Source: Syngnathus acus
Taxonomy: Eukaryota; Chordata; Actinopteri; Syngnathiformes; Syngnathidae
Length of the DNA: 64,000 bases
Direction: 5' to 3'
Assembly: GCF_901709675.1 (NCBI RefSeq)
Contig: NC_051090.1
Span: 4,950,342 to 5,014,341, forward strand
Positions 50,831 through 62,529 of the stretch are shown one piece after another. Made by a program: the position numbers and the translations under genes. How positions within the stretch are numbered: the first letter of the stretch is position 1; every line of letters begins with the position of its first letter. The notes beneath the pieces were generated by a model, which was given only the letters and a program-made list of their open reading frames with translations, did no database searches and was not told the origin of the DNA.

Positions 50831-52686
50831 CCATATATTATATTTGTACGGCCAAACAAATGAGCAGCTTCATTCTAAAATGGCTGACTTCCTGTTTGTT
50901 TTTAATGCACTTTTGTTTCGCTAATTAAGAATGACACCATCTACTGGTCAAGAGTGGAATTACACCAAAAATAAATGCGCATTAGACCAACATGGCAATA
51001 TTAAGTGTACAAAAATATACATTATAATATATAAAAAATGGTAAATTCTATACTGCCCACACATCAGCAACTTATACAGTAGATACAACACCAAAATACA
51101 AAATAGACATTTTGTACATGTTATAAAAAGTGAAAATAGAAAAAAAAGTTCTTCACCCCTGTACCGAGCGTTCAAATGTCATTACGCTCGACACATCTCT
51201 GTAACACAAGCTACTGGCTTCTCATCAGCGTTGATTAAGATTCATGCAGCCGTCTTGCCTGCACGTCAACTCTTCCAGCTATGAGTCATGCGCATCAGCA
51301 TCTCTCTTCATTTGGCTATCGACTGGTGCTGTGTTCTCACATCGGGGCGATCCATAGAACACCGTGCAGCGCCTGTATTATATCTCCATTTCTGTTGGGT
51401 TTTGTACAGCCGCTCCCGTGAGTCCGCTTGATGGAGTGGCGGAGAGCCGAGAGATGTTTAAGCAACAAACCGCAATGCCAAATGGAATGACCTTATCATT
51501 AAATGATTGCAATATTAAGTCTCCGCTTCATAAATAAAGCAAAACGAGCCCATTTGAAATTAACAAGGGTTCACCGGCAGTTCACGTCATCAAACTGGGA
51601 ATTCAGTAGACTCATTATTGCACAAGAAAAGGCCAGAAGATACTAACGTGTTCGATAAAATTAAAATGAATTTTACTGAACTTTACTTTGGGTTATTATT
51701 CGTGTAACTTTAGCGGCCACAGTCATTTTATCCTAATCATGCAAAAGAGGCTACTTAATATTCTAAATGCAGATATATTTATTTTTGCTGGATAATTGAA
51801 CTAGAAGATTTTTTTTCGCTCACATTATCATTTTTGAAAGTTACTTATTATTATTTAGGGTCCATTTTCTGAAATATACATTACTGGCCACATTTTTTAC
51901 ATTTACACTCGCAAATTTAACCCAAATCCATTTACTTCCCACACGAATGAAATGTGATGTGCCTACATAGAATACCATTTTCCTCAAAGTGCAGCCAGTA
52001 ACTCAGCACTTTATTGGCTGTAAAGTCCGTTACAAGGAATTAAGTGAAATGACACACAGACACTGTTTAAGCAGACCTTCTTTTAAAGCAACGTGTTATA
52101 TAAAATTGACTTTTTAATTGCTTGTATTATAAGTAGTATCTTTCCACTCATTAAATGTGAAATTAAACAACTAAGTCATTTTGGTCGTATTTGTCGTAAA
52201 GTCAGCCACCGTGCAACAAACTGGCTCATACTCCAAAAACTCATTTGACTTGTATTCCCAGGCAGACATCTGCTGTATGCAAAAAGGCCTCAGTTTGCAA
52301 ATGTGTGGACAAGAACTCCTGACACTGCACTCGATGTCGTGTGTGTGTTCGAATGTTGCGTTACATCAGCTGACAGGTGCGAAGCCCCTGTGGGGCGCCG
52401 CTGTTGCCGTCTTCCACTTGGCTAAACATGTTCGCCACATCGGAGGTGTAACAAATCCATTCCTGGCTGCCAGACTGAGAAAGCATGTGTGTTTGAGTGT
52501 GTGCAGGTGATCACAGTTTGTTTTTTGTTTTTTTCCCCTCAGTGTGAAGTGTCGGCGTCTTTAGAGTGGTTAATAAGAGGGGAGGTTGAGGAGAGTGTCA
52601 GGCAGGCTCTGGTGAAGAGTCCTCAAGCCTTTCACTTGTGTGTCGCGTTGACACCTCTTAACCTCGCTCTGTCGTCTCTCTTGCTC

Positions 52687-52698
52687 ACACACACACAC

Positions 52699-52779
<81 letters not shown>
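52687..52779. repeat. (CA)n microsatellite
   Basis: About 46 CA units with one CG interruption near the left end. A weaker CA tract lies at 53418-53468. Confidence 0.95.
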
Positions 52780-52780
<1 letters not shown>

Positions 52781-55700
52781 CACTCCTATTGACACTTGCC
52801 ACCTATAGGGCTGCATCCACTGTAGTTATATTTGTCTTACTATACAGCTTTTTTTTTTTCCCAAAAGTGAACAAAATGTGTCTGTCACCGGCTAGTGTAA
52901 GTGGCATGGAGGTCAAATGAGAAGAGGTCAGAGTTCACGGTGTAGTGGGTCCTGTTAAAATACCTTTTAGCCTCCTTCAGGGATATTATGTAATGGCTCG
53001 GGGAATTAGCTCTGGCTCCGGGTTGGCTGATTTGTGGCGTGTGATATACGTGCCAGATGTTTATTCATTCGGCTTTTTAGGAGAGGGGTCAAGTTGATAT
53101 GCCTCTTGTTGTTTTAAGGATATGAATTAACACTAAACAACAATTTTGGTCTTTTAGGGCCACCGTACATCCCTTTGTGATTGATATATTTGAGAAAAAA
53201 TATCCAAGTAGTTGGGCTTAATCAATGTATTGAAAGCATTTGAATATCAATACCACCAAATGCGTTGTCTTCAATCTTTATTTTTAATACAGTGATAATA
53301 AGCGTATTAATTTTAATAAGCATCCGTTCGATAGCCTCGGAATGTGAGCGATGGTGGCCCATTTTTGCACGCCATTGATCACTGCCTTTTCTTCCCTCTT
53401 TGTCCCTTCTCCTCCACACACATGCACACACACACACACATGCACACACACACACACACGCACACACACTGTAAAATTCATCCTTGGGCAAGCTAACTGC
53501 GCGCACCACCTTTTATCAGTCCACAACTGTTAAATTAATAAACTGATATTGACGAGCTATCAGCCCAGGGTGGGGGATAAATAATTTGGGTAACAGAATG
53601 TTCAAGTCACATGACTTTAACGCACCATTCTGTAATTATTCCCCACGAGGAACCGTGTAAACAAGCAGAACACACAAGAAGAATCATAAGGTGCATTAAT
53701 TGCATATTCAAATTTAATTGTTGCTCTATAAGGTCTTTCTAAAACCTTTGTTGCTTCATTTAGCGACAATATTGTGAAAATATATTCGCATCTATAAGTA
53801 CAGGTATTGATGTCAAAGTCGTTAAATTCTGGAATTTTCCCGTGTGGGACAAATAATAAAACAAATAAGATACTGTTTGTGTAGTTTTCATATAATTTCA
53901 TCAATAATGCTAAAGACGTACCACACTGAATTTCCCTTTGAAATGTAATTCATTGTAATGATATTACAAATAATACACTATTTTCTTTAATTATTTTATA
54001 AATGGTAATTTTTTTTTTTTTAAATATACAAGGTATATTCTAAAGTAGGTTAATGTTTTTCTAGTCTTTGAAACCAAAATGTTGTTCCAGAAGATTGGAG
54101 AGGGTACACTTAACCTGCCTATCCATTATTATTTATGTAATGTTCTTTTTTGTGGCATTTTGGTTTAGTGGTGCGCCGCGAGAAAGTTCTAATAAGTTTG
54201 GCAAATGTTACATTTTGAAATTGTTGTGTCCGGTGATACGCACAAAGATAGATGAATCCAAATCATAGAAAACTATAAATATCCCAGCATATGAGATACT
54301 GAAGCCTTCAAGGCCATGGGAATAAGCGATCATTACGAGCGGCGATCATAATCATCACCGTAGCCAGTGTTAGCCTGGCAGACATCACCGCAGTTTACCC
54401 AGAAGGCCGTTGCAGCAGCAGCAAATGCAAATTTATACGATATTGAGCTTTTCTGCTATTTTGCCGTGAGCGAGGAACACACATACACGCACATATACGC
54501 ACACACTACCTGCTGAAGTGCAATGTGTGACTCAGTCAGATGAATTTCCTGCAAATGATGGAGAAAAAAAAAAAAAAGGGTAGGGGTGGGGCGAGTGCAA
54601 ATCATGGAAGTGCTCCTGTCTCCCTCCGGCCATTGCTGACCTTTCGCCCCCCTAGCCATGGTCCTAAATGTCAGAGGTCACCCAACGGGGTCAGCAGGGA
54701 GTAGCACTGGCTGAAGATGTATCGCCATGGCAACACTCAGGCCATAAGAGATGGGGAGTTGGAAGGGTTTTTTTGCCTCATGGACTGAAATTTCTCTAAC
54801 ACACACATGCGTATGGTTCGAAATTGCAAAAAAAAATTTCTACCAGCGGGAGTCTGGAAGCTGGGTTGAATTCAAACTTTCATTTTGTGGTAACTCAAAA
54901 TATAAGTAAATCTGCAGCCAGTATGGCAACTCCACTTGGACAAATTACATCACACAGTCACGAACACCCACATTTAGATCAGATTTTATTAGTTCTTAGT
55001 CTCAAATTTTTTTTTATATAAATTGGGCTAAAGTGCTAATACGCATTTTCCTTGATGACGGTGGCTGTCTCCTCTCCTATATTTTTAAATTAAAAATATA
55101 TATAATTATAAAACAAAAAGTCCGAATATGCTGAACCGCGAGAATAGAGCGGCCCACTTTAATAGCTTTCATGTGTTTTAGAGAAGAGGCCCAGATTTCA
55201 CTCTGATTTTTTTATTTTAGCATGTATAGCGTACAATTTGGGACGTTTTTATTGCTCGAGAGGTTAGAAAACACAAATAACGAGCATTTTTCCTTGTACC
55301 TGTGTTGCGGACCTCAGACGTACCCAATCTTGTGTCCGGCATCACTGAACGACATTTGCTTGCATCTAGCGACATCTAGTGGCTGGATGAGATTTTGCGT
55401 GCATTCTGTTCGATGCATGAGGAATCGGGAGAGACGGAAGAGGAGGAGATAAGGTGTGGAGGGGAAGCCCACGAGACTTGCGTTTATCCCGAGGGAGCTC
55501 CTCCGGTCGATGGCTCGTCCCACCATATGTCTGATCACAGCTGTCAATCAACAGGTCAAGGCGGCTCGTGGGGATGCAGGCCACTGCAGGGAGATCAAAC
55601 AACGGACCTGAGGGATGCCAGATACAGATGGAAGGAGAAAAAAGGCAATAAAACATTGCCTCAAAGATGGTAACGATGCACTGGGAGGCAAATTATTGTT

Positions 55701-58019
55701 AACAGTAATCTGCAGAATAGGCGCCTCGCATTGCCATCGATTGACTATTAAAGGGTCTTTGAAGGGAGACGCGCTATTGTTCATGGCGGGACATGAGGAG
55801 AAAATAGCAGCTGCGTGGTTGGTTGGTTGGTTGGGCTGCTTCTGCTGTGTCCTAGAAGCCTTAAATAGTGCTCTGCCTACTTCTTGCATGTAATCATGGT
55901 TTCGAATAGACAGGCAATTTCGACTCCTGCTGCCTCTAATATGCCCACTCGTCTTTCTTGGGGGCATCATTTTACACTATTCAGCCATCAGACACTGTTT
56001 TTGTGATATGTTTGGATGTGATATTCTTTTCCATCTTAAAAAAAACATTTTATTTTAATATGAACTGTAAATTAAAAATCCTTGCCTATTTGAGATACTG
56101 TTCCTTCTGTTAGTCCCACAATGGGAAAGTTTGCCTTTTTTTACACTGTATAACAATAATTGTAATAATTTATGGGAATATATTCAAACCACATATTCTA
56201 ATATGATACGTTTAATTGTTTTAAAATTAGAAATAGTACCTCATGGTACCTGGTTTTGTCAATTTTGGGGCCTTCTCACGTGTGGTCAAACTGGAGGAAA
56301 ATCAGCCTTGGAATGCTGCGCATTCAAAGACGGCCATAATGTTTCATCGCCATCGCAGCGGGGTTGATCTTCTTAGCTCACTCTCTGCTAATCAGGAACA
56401 TCTTTGGGCACTAATCTATGCACCCCCTGCACCCTTCCGCCCATTTTATTAGATTAACAAAATAGCAGAAACACACACACACACACCTCGTGACCTCATT
56501 TGCCTTGAAATGTAGTTACACATTGTTTGAAATGTGTTAAACGTCCTCTAAGGCTCTACGAGCATGTTAAAAAAATCAAAAGAGATATAACATGCAAACT
56601 ATAATTGCAGCAGGGGATGTGTAGTGCGTTTGTAAAATCGCTTCAAGGATGCACTGGTTTGCTCTGATCGTTCAGAACGTGCCAGTGGCTTATTCAGAGT
56701 GCACCAAAAAAGTAGTGCCAAGGTGCAGTACAGATGGAAACAGAGATGGAAATAATTCAAGCACAAGCTGCTAATTATTTTGTAACATAGGCTGCATTAG
56801 AAAATTAATAGGAGGCCGAAAACCTCTTCTAACTATGGAGATTTTTTTTTTTTTTAGTATTGTGTGTGTGTGCGTGTGTGTGTGTTCGTGTGTGTGTACA
56901 CACAGCAAACATATGCAACCAAATTAAAGCCTTAAAGCTGGTGAATTGAAGAGGATTTGAAGCGGAGAGCAATTCATGGGAATTAAGCAAATTAGGTCTC
57001 CAATTAGCACTTAACATTGAATAGGGAGATTTGGTAGACCGACAAGACCTCCCAACCCCCAACAAAAAAAAATTAATTAGCCAGATTTGATGAGCATCAT
57101 AATTCACGGTCATCATAACATCACACATTTTGCTCTTTCCTTCCAAATCCCTCGTTCATGCTTCTATGATCAAATTTCACCCAAAATATTGCCTTATTGG
57201 AATATTTGATTATTCGCCGTGACAAACAAAGTTGACAAAAGTCAACGCGTAACCTTTAATCCTCTTAGGCAACGTGGATGTAAATACCAAGCACAGCCAG
57301 TCTGAGAGGAATTTCACTATTGATAATAAAATAGACATCAGTATTGCAAAGCTTCTTTTAATTAACAGTGGACTTTGTTAGCTAAAAAAAAATGTGATCA
57401 GATTTTCAGCCCATTACATGTGATTGAGATTTGCCAGAGTGTCTTTGTCTTGGTGAAGCAGCATGTGGCTCATCGGCCAAAGTTGTGTATGTTCTCCCCA
57501 TTACAATGAACAATTCTTGGTGTTTCCTATTTATTAGATTAAATTACAACTATTGTCACAATAACCCAGCACGATGTTGTGTTTTTGCTTCATATTTCCT
57601 CACCCATGAATGAATGACCTCGCCTCTCTCCATCCTTCCCTTTTCTCAGCCCCTTCCCCTCTTTCTTCAGCAGTGGTGGTGGATTACGGCGCGTGATAAT
57701 CTTCCTCTTTCTTGAAACTGCTTGGGATTGCCCAGATTATCCGGCCTCATACACTCAGGAGTCGGCTTTGGAAAGCCCACAGCCCCGGGCCCCTGGCGCC
57801 AGCCGCCGATTTGAGTCTCTTATGCGGCAGGAGATTTTGCATCCCGACAGCTTTGGACTAATTAGCATGTGACGCCGGGTGGCGGTGTTAGCAGCGGGCT
57901 CACTTTTAGTGCCTTCCTAATACACACGCACACGCACACACACACATAGACGCCCACAATGATCACAACGTGACAATTTGATGTGATTTAATATTGCCTG
58001 AACAAAACATTGTATTTGC

Positions 58020-58025
58020 TTTATT
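58020..58025 (-). terminator. Candidate foxq2 poly(A) signal
   Basis: TTTATT on the plus strand reads AATAAA on the minus strand, about 680 bases beyond the foxq2 stop. No closer canonical hexamer was noticed. Weak evidence. Confidence 0.25.
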
Positions 58026-58703
58026 AAAAAAAAAAAAACATTTGTACAGGCAAGTGCAATTGGCTTAATATATTTTCACTTTGGTCATTTATACAAAATT
58101 GCATACAGCACTGTGCAAAATTCAAATTTTCCGGGCGCTGCATCTTTAATTGGTTCATGATCTGTACTAGTTATTATTACATTATTTCAAATTAAATACC
58201 ATAATTGTTTGACAACTTCTAAAACTTCCCATTCCAACAGGAAGACAACTTCACATATTTGCCTTTCAAGTTTTTTGAAATTCTTTGGTGTGCTGCAGTA
58301 GATCGGTTTCTTTAACCGACTCAGAGGAAAAAAAAGAAATCACAGGCTTCACTCTCAAAATCAAATCTTCAACACTATACCAAGAACTGAAGACTGGTCA
58401 AATGACATCACGGTATCAGAAAGAAATATTGGAGCAACAATCAAGTCGGAAATTATGCCTCCTTAAATTATCATACAGACCCAAAAAATGTGAGAGAAAA
58501 TGCAAACTAAACCATTACACCAGAAAATAATTTTAATATTTTAAAAAAGTTACTTTTTACTCGCATTTTGGGTTTAACTTTTGTTTTGTTAGACACGTGA
58601 ACTTTTTATAAACAAATATCAATAGCGACATAAACAAATCTTAATTTGACATTCCAGTAAATCCAAATTGATCATAATCCCACTAAATTATATTCGTTCA
58701 TCC

Positions 58704-59069
58704 TCAAGGTCCAGACACATGCAGGTCAAGGTGAAAGCCTGGTACTTGGACACTGGACCAAGGCCAGTAGAGTCTTGGGGCCAAACAGGGTAACGGGAGC
58801 GCACGGGCTTGCGGGCAGCACCAGCAGGACGCTCGCTGGTGGCGGGCTAGTTGATACGACGAGCCGAGGGGCAAGAGCGGGAGCTGCCCCGCCACCCTGC
58901 GGACCCTCCGTCGCGTCCTCCGGCAGTGGTAGTCCCCGTTGGAAAAGTCCTTGTAGTTTGACGGATGGACGGCCCAGAAGTGGCCTTTACCGTTTTCGCT
59001 TCGTCCGGCTTTGATGAAGCAGTCGTTGAGGGACAGATTGTGTCGCACGCTGTTTCTCCAGTTTTTATC
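58704..59069 (-). CDS. foxq2: FoxQ2, exon 2: C-terminal half of forkhead domain and tail
   Basis: Terminal exon, 121 codons plus TGA. It begins after CAG with [14 protein letters not shown], in phase with exon 1. The DNA-recognition helix ([13 protein letters not shown]) and wing ([26 protein letters not shown]) are intact, followed by a basic run [11 protein letters not shown] that closes the domain near residue 196. The roughly 60-residue tail is cysteine-, leucine- and proline-rich with a YWPWSSVQ segment and no known domain. The pattern KGHFWAVHP...DFSNGDYH with the basic run is characteristic of FoxQ2 rather than FoxQ1. Confidence 0.92.
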   Translation of the reverse strand, partial: DKNWRNSVRHNLSLNDCFIKAGRSENGKGHFWAVHPSNYKDFSNGDYHCRRTRRRVRRVAGQLPLLPLGSSYQLARHQRASCWCCPQARALPLPCLAPRLYWPWSSVQVPGFHLDLHVSGP

Positions 59070-59737
59070 CTGCCATGACACAAGAGTTGACAAAAAGGCC
59101 ATGGTTAATTCCAAAGGGTGGGCATACGCGAGTTGATCTCCTTTGGGATGTCACCTTGCCCCGTTCTTGGCATGGCTCGCGTGAGGATGGCGTGTCAACA
59201 CGGGGTATGATCTCGACAAGAGACGACACCCGGCGTTACGTTTTTAGCATGTCAAACTGGGCGATCAAGCGTAATCCAATAGACCAGTCTTCAATCTGCC
59301 ACACCGCCTAGCGCACCTGCTAAAGGCGGGAAGCAGTTTGCAACCTAGCAACCGGATTACATTATTTGCCAATTTGCCAACAATGGGATCGCGCTTAATT
59401 GTTTAACCACTCAAGACAGATTACTCGAGCCAAGTAGGTCGCTTTGTTTGCGAAAATGGCCCAACAACAACTTTACGTCTATCGTCTGAAGCTTGTTTAA
59501 CGAAATTCTCCGAGACGCCAGATCATCAGGTGTCAATGATTATTTCCGATTAATGTTATCGCGTCGTATGGTGATTCCACTAGACGGCAGAAGAAATCCA
59601 TTCAAGCAACAGATGAAGTCATTTCACACATTTGAAATCGAGATATCATTCTGGCATCGCTTTGGCGTTTTTCGTTGTGATATTTTTCGAACAAAAAGTT
59701 TCTGAAAGAATAACGACGAGGTAGGAGTGGAAGATAC
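59070..59737 (-). other. foxq2: foxq2 intron splitting the forkhead domain
   Basis: 668 bases, donor GTATCT, acceptor CAG, phase 0. It falls between YPYFKSK and [11 protein letters not shown], just before the recognition helix. Many forkhead genes have no intron inside the domain, so the position is a useful orthology marker. The intron itself contains nothing recognisable. Confidence 0.85.
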
Positions 59738-60148
59738 CTTGCTCTTGAAGTAAGGGTAGTGGTCCATGATCCACTGATAGATGTCGCACAACAGCAACTT
59801 CTTCTGCTCCGACGCCAGGATGGCCTTGGAGATGAGCGCGATGTACGACTGGTTGGGTTTTTCGTCGCATATGGCGGCAGCGCTCACGTCCTCCTCCCCC
59901 TCCTCTCGTCGTTCTCCATCCCCCTCCTCTCTTCTGACGTCCCTTTCTCCGGTCTCTGCTGACCTCTCCTGTACGGCGACCACCTTTCTGGGTTTGTGAC
60001 CATCGAGCGACCTCCGGTCATCCTTCGGTTCAGAATCTTTGGCTCCCTTATTGAACAGGAGGTAGTCGATGGTGAAGCTCAGCCCGAGTCGCTCTCTGCC
60101 GCTCTTGTCCTCCGTCGTCGTCTCCGGTGTTAAATAACTAGCACTCAT
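59738..60148 (-). CDS. foxq2: FoxQ2, exon 1: EH1 motif and N-terminal half of forkhead domain
   Basis: 137 codons from the first ATG at 60148 (MSASYLTPE); an in-frame TGA 27 bases upstream supports this start. FoxQ2 is a forkhead transcription factor. In invertebrates it patterns the anterior neuroectoderm; in zebrafish it specifies blue (sws2) cones; I recall that placental mammals have lost it. Residues 24-31 (SFTIDYLL) form an EH1-type motif that recruits Groucho/TLE corepressors, and its N-terminal position is typical of FoxQ2. An acidic, arginine-rich linker (about 40-90) follows. The forkhead starts at about residue 97 with KPNQSYIALISKAIL and continues KKLLLCDIYQWIMDHYPYFK to the donor at 59737. 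With exon 2 the protein is 258 residues. Overlapping frames on the other strand are shadows. Confidence 0.94.
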
Positions 60149-60361
60149 GACTGACAACTCGTTGGTTACCTTTCAGCTGATAGGTTGAAATTTCTCTCCG
60201 GACTTTGGAGAAGTTTTTACAGCATGGCCCGATCGATGGTTCACCCTTGGCTGCTCTCGTCCGAGTCGTAGCGTTGACAAGATTACAGATAAAGATGAGC
60301 TTCTCAACTGTCGTTAACCTTGATGCGCTCATCGGCGACACGATCTCAATCGCGTGCAAAA

Positions 60362-60369
60362 TGACGTCA
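60362..60369. promoter_or_regulatory. Palindromic CRE near foxq2 5' end
   Basis: TGACGTCA 214 bases upstream of the foxq2 ATG, inside the presumed 5' UTR/promoter. Motif evidence only. Confidence 0.35.
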
Positions 60370-60490
60370 GTCCGTAAAGGTTAAACGCGGCGGGCTTTTT
60401 TTGAAACACCAAATTTTTTAACCAAGCGTCGAGACCTCTTCGGTTAGCCTGACTTTCCACAATCCTCCTAAATCAAAGTTGGGCTTCACA

Positions 60491-60500
60491 CTATTTATAT
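60491..60500 (-). promoter_or_regulatory. foxq2: Likely TATA box of foxq2
   Basis: The minus strand reads ATATAAATAG, a strong TATA match, about 345 bases upstream of the foxq2 ATG. Transcription would then start near 60465, giving a 5' UTR of about 315 bases with no intron needed. TATA promoters are common in tissue-restricted developmental genes. The exact start is inferred. Confidence 0.45.
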
Positions 60501-61212
60501 GACCACAAATTGATCCCTCACAGAAAGGGGCAAAGGAGGCACAAGGGAGGTCGAGGTAGGGGGTCTCAATTTAGGCGGATTATTTTTATTAACCTAAGTA
60601 AATCTGTGTAATTACGGGAGATTAAACACTCAGGACTGTGCGAGACACGGAGCACCGGGGATGCATGCTGTAGAGTCAAAGGCCCTTTAGATGCCACTGT
60701 TATCCTGTTAAAGTTGTTTTGGCCAGTTGGGGAGGCCGTCCAAAGACTTACTGCAATTACATTGGAGCAGTAATTAAACTTTTTCCACCATTAATGTGAC
60801 TTACGAGCTGTGCAACTACTTGGACAAAACTATGGAATCTTTTCAAGAGGAGGAAATCTAAAAAATAAAAAAATAAGGTGATGGTCGTCTTTAGACTTAA
60901 CTTCTACTTTTAAGTAAGTACGTACTCTTTATTGGGTACTAGTTAAATAGGTTGATAAGATATTATTTTTGTATTGCATTTAGTTTTTTTCCCTCATTGA
61001 GTTTTTTTATTTATACGTCTGTAATCTTTCACTCAGTCAATAAATTATGTCCCTACCTATATTTCCCGTAAGTGTTGGTTGTTTATTTTTATTTCTTCTA
61101 TTAACTGTGTGTGTATTCAACCATGTGAAGCACTTTGTGAGTGCTTTTGGTGAGAAGTGCTGTATAAACACAAAATAATAATCTATATGTACTTATTATA
61201 TTTGTCTCTATT

Positions 61213-61331
61213 TAGTCAAAGTCAAAGTCAGCTTTATTGTCAATCCCTTCATATGTCAAGACACACAAAGAAACCGAAATTCCGTTTCCTCCATCCCACG
61301 GTGACGAGACATACAAGTAGGCGACACAAAA
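61213..61331. repeat. Dispersed teleost repeat ('gtcaaagtcagctttattgt')
   Basis: The phrases 'gtcaaagtcagctttattgt', 'atgtcaagacacacaaagaa' and 'cccacggtgacgagacatac' in order are familiar from a repeat found throughout many fish genomes. It is directly followed by an AATAA-type tract to about 61393, as a retroposed tail might be. Family not verified. Confidence 0.5.
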
Positions 61332-62407
61332 CAAAAACAAGAAGGCTCAAACCATAAATAATAAATAATAAATAAAATAAAATAAAATAAAATGAGCGAT
61401 TTATTTGAAGAGTTGTAAAATGCACAATTCTGCGTTTGACCTGCATTCATCACCACTATTTTCTGGCAAATTGTAACTGTGCAGAAAATTTACTGTGTCG
61501 GTTTAACTCGAGGGAGGAATTGGACTATGTTGCCCTCTTCTGTTTCAAATGAGGAACACAAAGTGTCCTTTAAGGCCAATTTTAGTCCGTCTGTTGCCTG
61601 TATAACCTTGGTAATGGTCAATAACTTTCGTAAGAACTGCAAACGATAAAGAAATTGAATGTACAAGTGGATATGATGAGCAAAGTGATGAGAAACAAAG
61701 GACTTGGTCACGCTCTATTGTGTCAGCGTCACACCTTTGAATGAAGAGCGTTACTTTATTGGCATATTTTAACGTGGAGTGGGCGGAAAAACAAATCACA
61801 GGGCGTAATGACACAATATTGCTATTCAATCAATTGATCAGCGGCGCTCGAGGGGAGTATCTTTGCCACATGCTGTCGGAAAACCAGGAGTGGATCATAA
61901 AAGGGAGTGGATAACAATTCGATTTTCTCAATGAATCTCTTTTTTGGGAGCAAATATGACACCGCGTGGAATGTGAGTTTGGGCACCGCCTGGCAACGTG
62001 TCGGCATTGGAGAATAAATATGATATTGCCGATTTTTTACATGTTGGCCGCGTTGCAGACAAAGCACCGAGTGCACATTTCCACAGCCCGGAGTGGATTC
62101 TTTAGTTCGGACGGGATTCCGTCGCACCACGCGACCTGATCCACTTGACATCCCGCGGTTTACATTCAGGATGGATTTAAAGTCAAGCTGCGGCTCTATT
62201 TGAGCAAACCGCGACATTATAAACACGTATAACCGTGAATATTTGAATGTTGTCACTGGTTGCGTTACGAGTGGACACCGGGGCCTAATTTGGAATAGAG
62301 ACCCGTCTCTTAGTATTTTTAAAAAAAGTTACACTGTAACTTTAAAAGACACTGGGTCCACCCATTTAGAAAGGAGCGCTCCGGGTCCAGGCGAGTACCA
62401 CTCAGCG

Positions 62408-62454
62408 ATTGGCCGAGAGGAACTGTCTGTCAACAATAATTCGCACCCCATTGG
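62408..62454 (+). promoter_or_regulatory. pias4: pias4 promoter region with two inverted CCAAT boxes
   Basis: ATTGG occurs at 62408-62412 and 62450-62454, about 95 and 50 bases upstream of the pias4 ATG. There is no TATA box and the following DNA is CpG-rich, the usual form of a housekeeping promoter. The transcription start is inferred to be close to the second box. Confidence 0.45.
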
Positions 62455-62502
62455 TGAAACACTAGCAGTCGGCTGGGACTCTCGCGGTACTGCTGCGTGA
62501 AG

Positions 62503-62529
62503 ATGGCGGCCGAACTGGTGGAGGCGATG
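62503..62529 (+). CDS. pias4: PIAS4, exon 1
   Basis: Nine codons, MAAELVEAM, from an ATG in good context (aagATGG). Joined to exon 2 this reads [21 protein letters not shown], matching human PIAS4 [21 protein letters not shown] in length and sequence. The exon must end at 62529 to keep frame, so the intron starts with GCAAGT, a GC-AG intron donor. The nearest GT (62534) would shift the frame and destroy the SAP domain. Confidence 0.88.

Larger units (their letters stand above)
38249..58703. other. 20 kb gene desert between onecut3 and foxq2
   Basis: No credible coding exon was found on either strand; open frames here are short, unconserved in appearance, or cross simple repeats. The onecut3 promoter occupies the left end. 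The desert holds ONECUT-like TATTGATCC or TATCGATCC words (41031, 43074, 43818, 46597), simple repeats (43726, 45785, 46970, 52687, 53418) and repeat fragments (40290, 44335, 45936, 50707). It also has complex AT-rich blocks that could be distal enhancers. Deserts beside developmental transcription-factor genes typically carry enhancers; that is general knowledge, not shown here. Confidence 0.5.
60501..62502. other. Intergenic DNA between divergent foxq2 and pias4
   Basis: No coding exon seen. It holds a LINE-tail-like fragment near 61125-61175 ('gaagcactttgtgagtgct', 'agtgctgtataaa') and a dispersed repeat at 61213-61331. An (AATAA)n tract lies near 61350-61393, and the pias4 promoter is at the right end. 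Confidence 0.5.

Noticed and set aside
59070-59737. foxq2 intron as a U12-type intron
   Set aside because: The donor GTATCTTCC only partly resembles the U12 consensus and no convincing U12 branch site was found near the acceptor.
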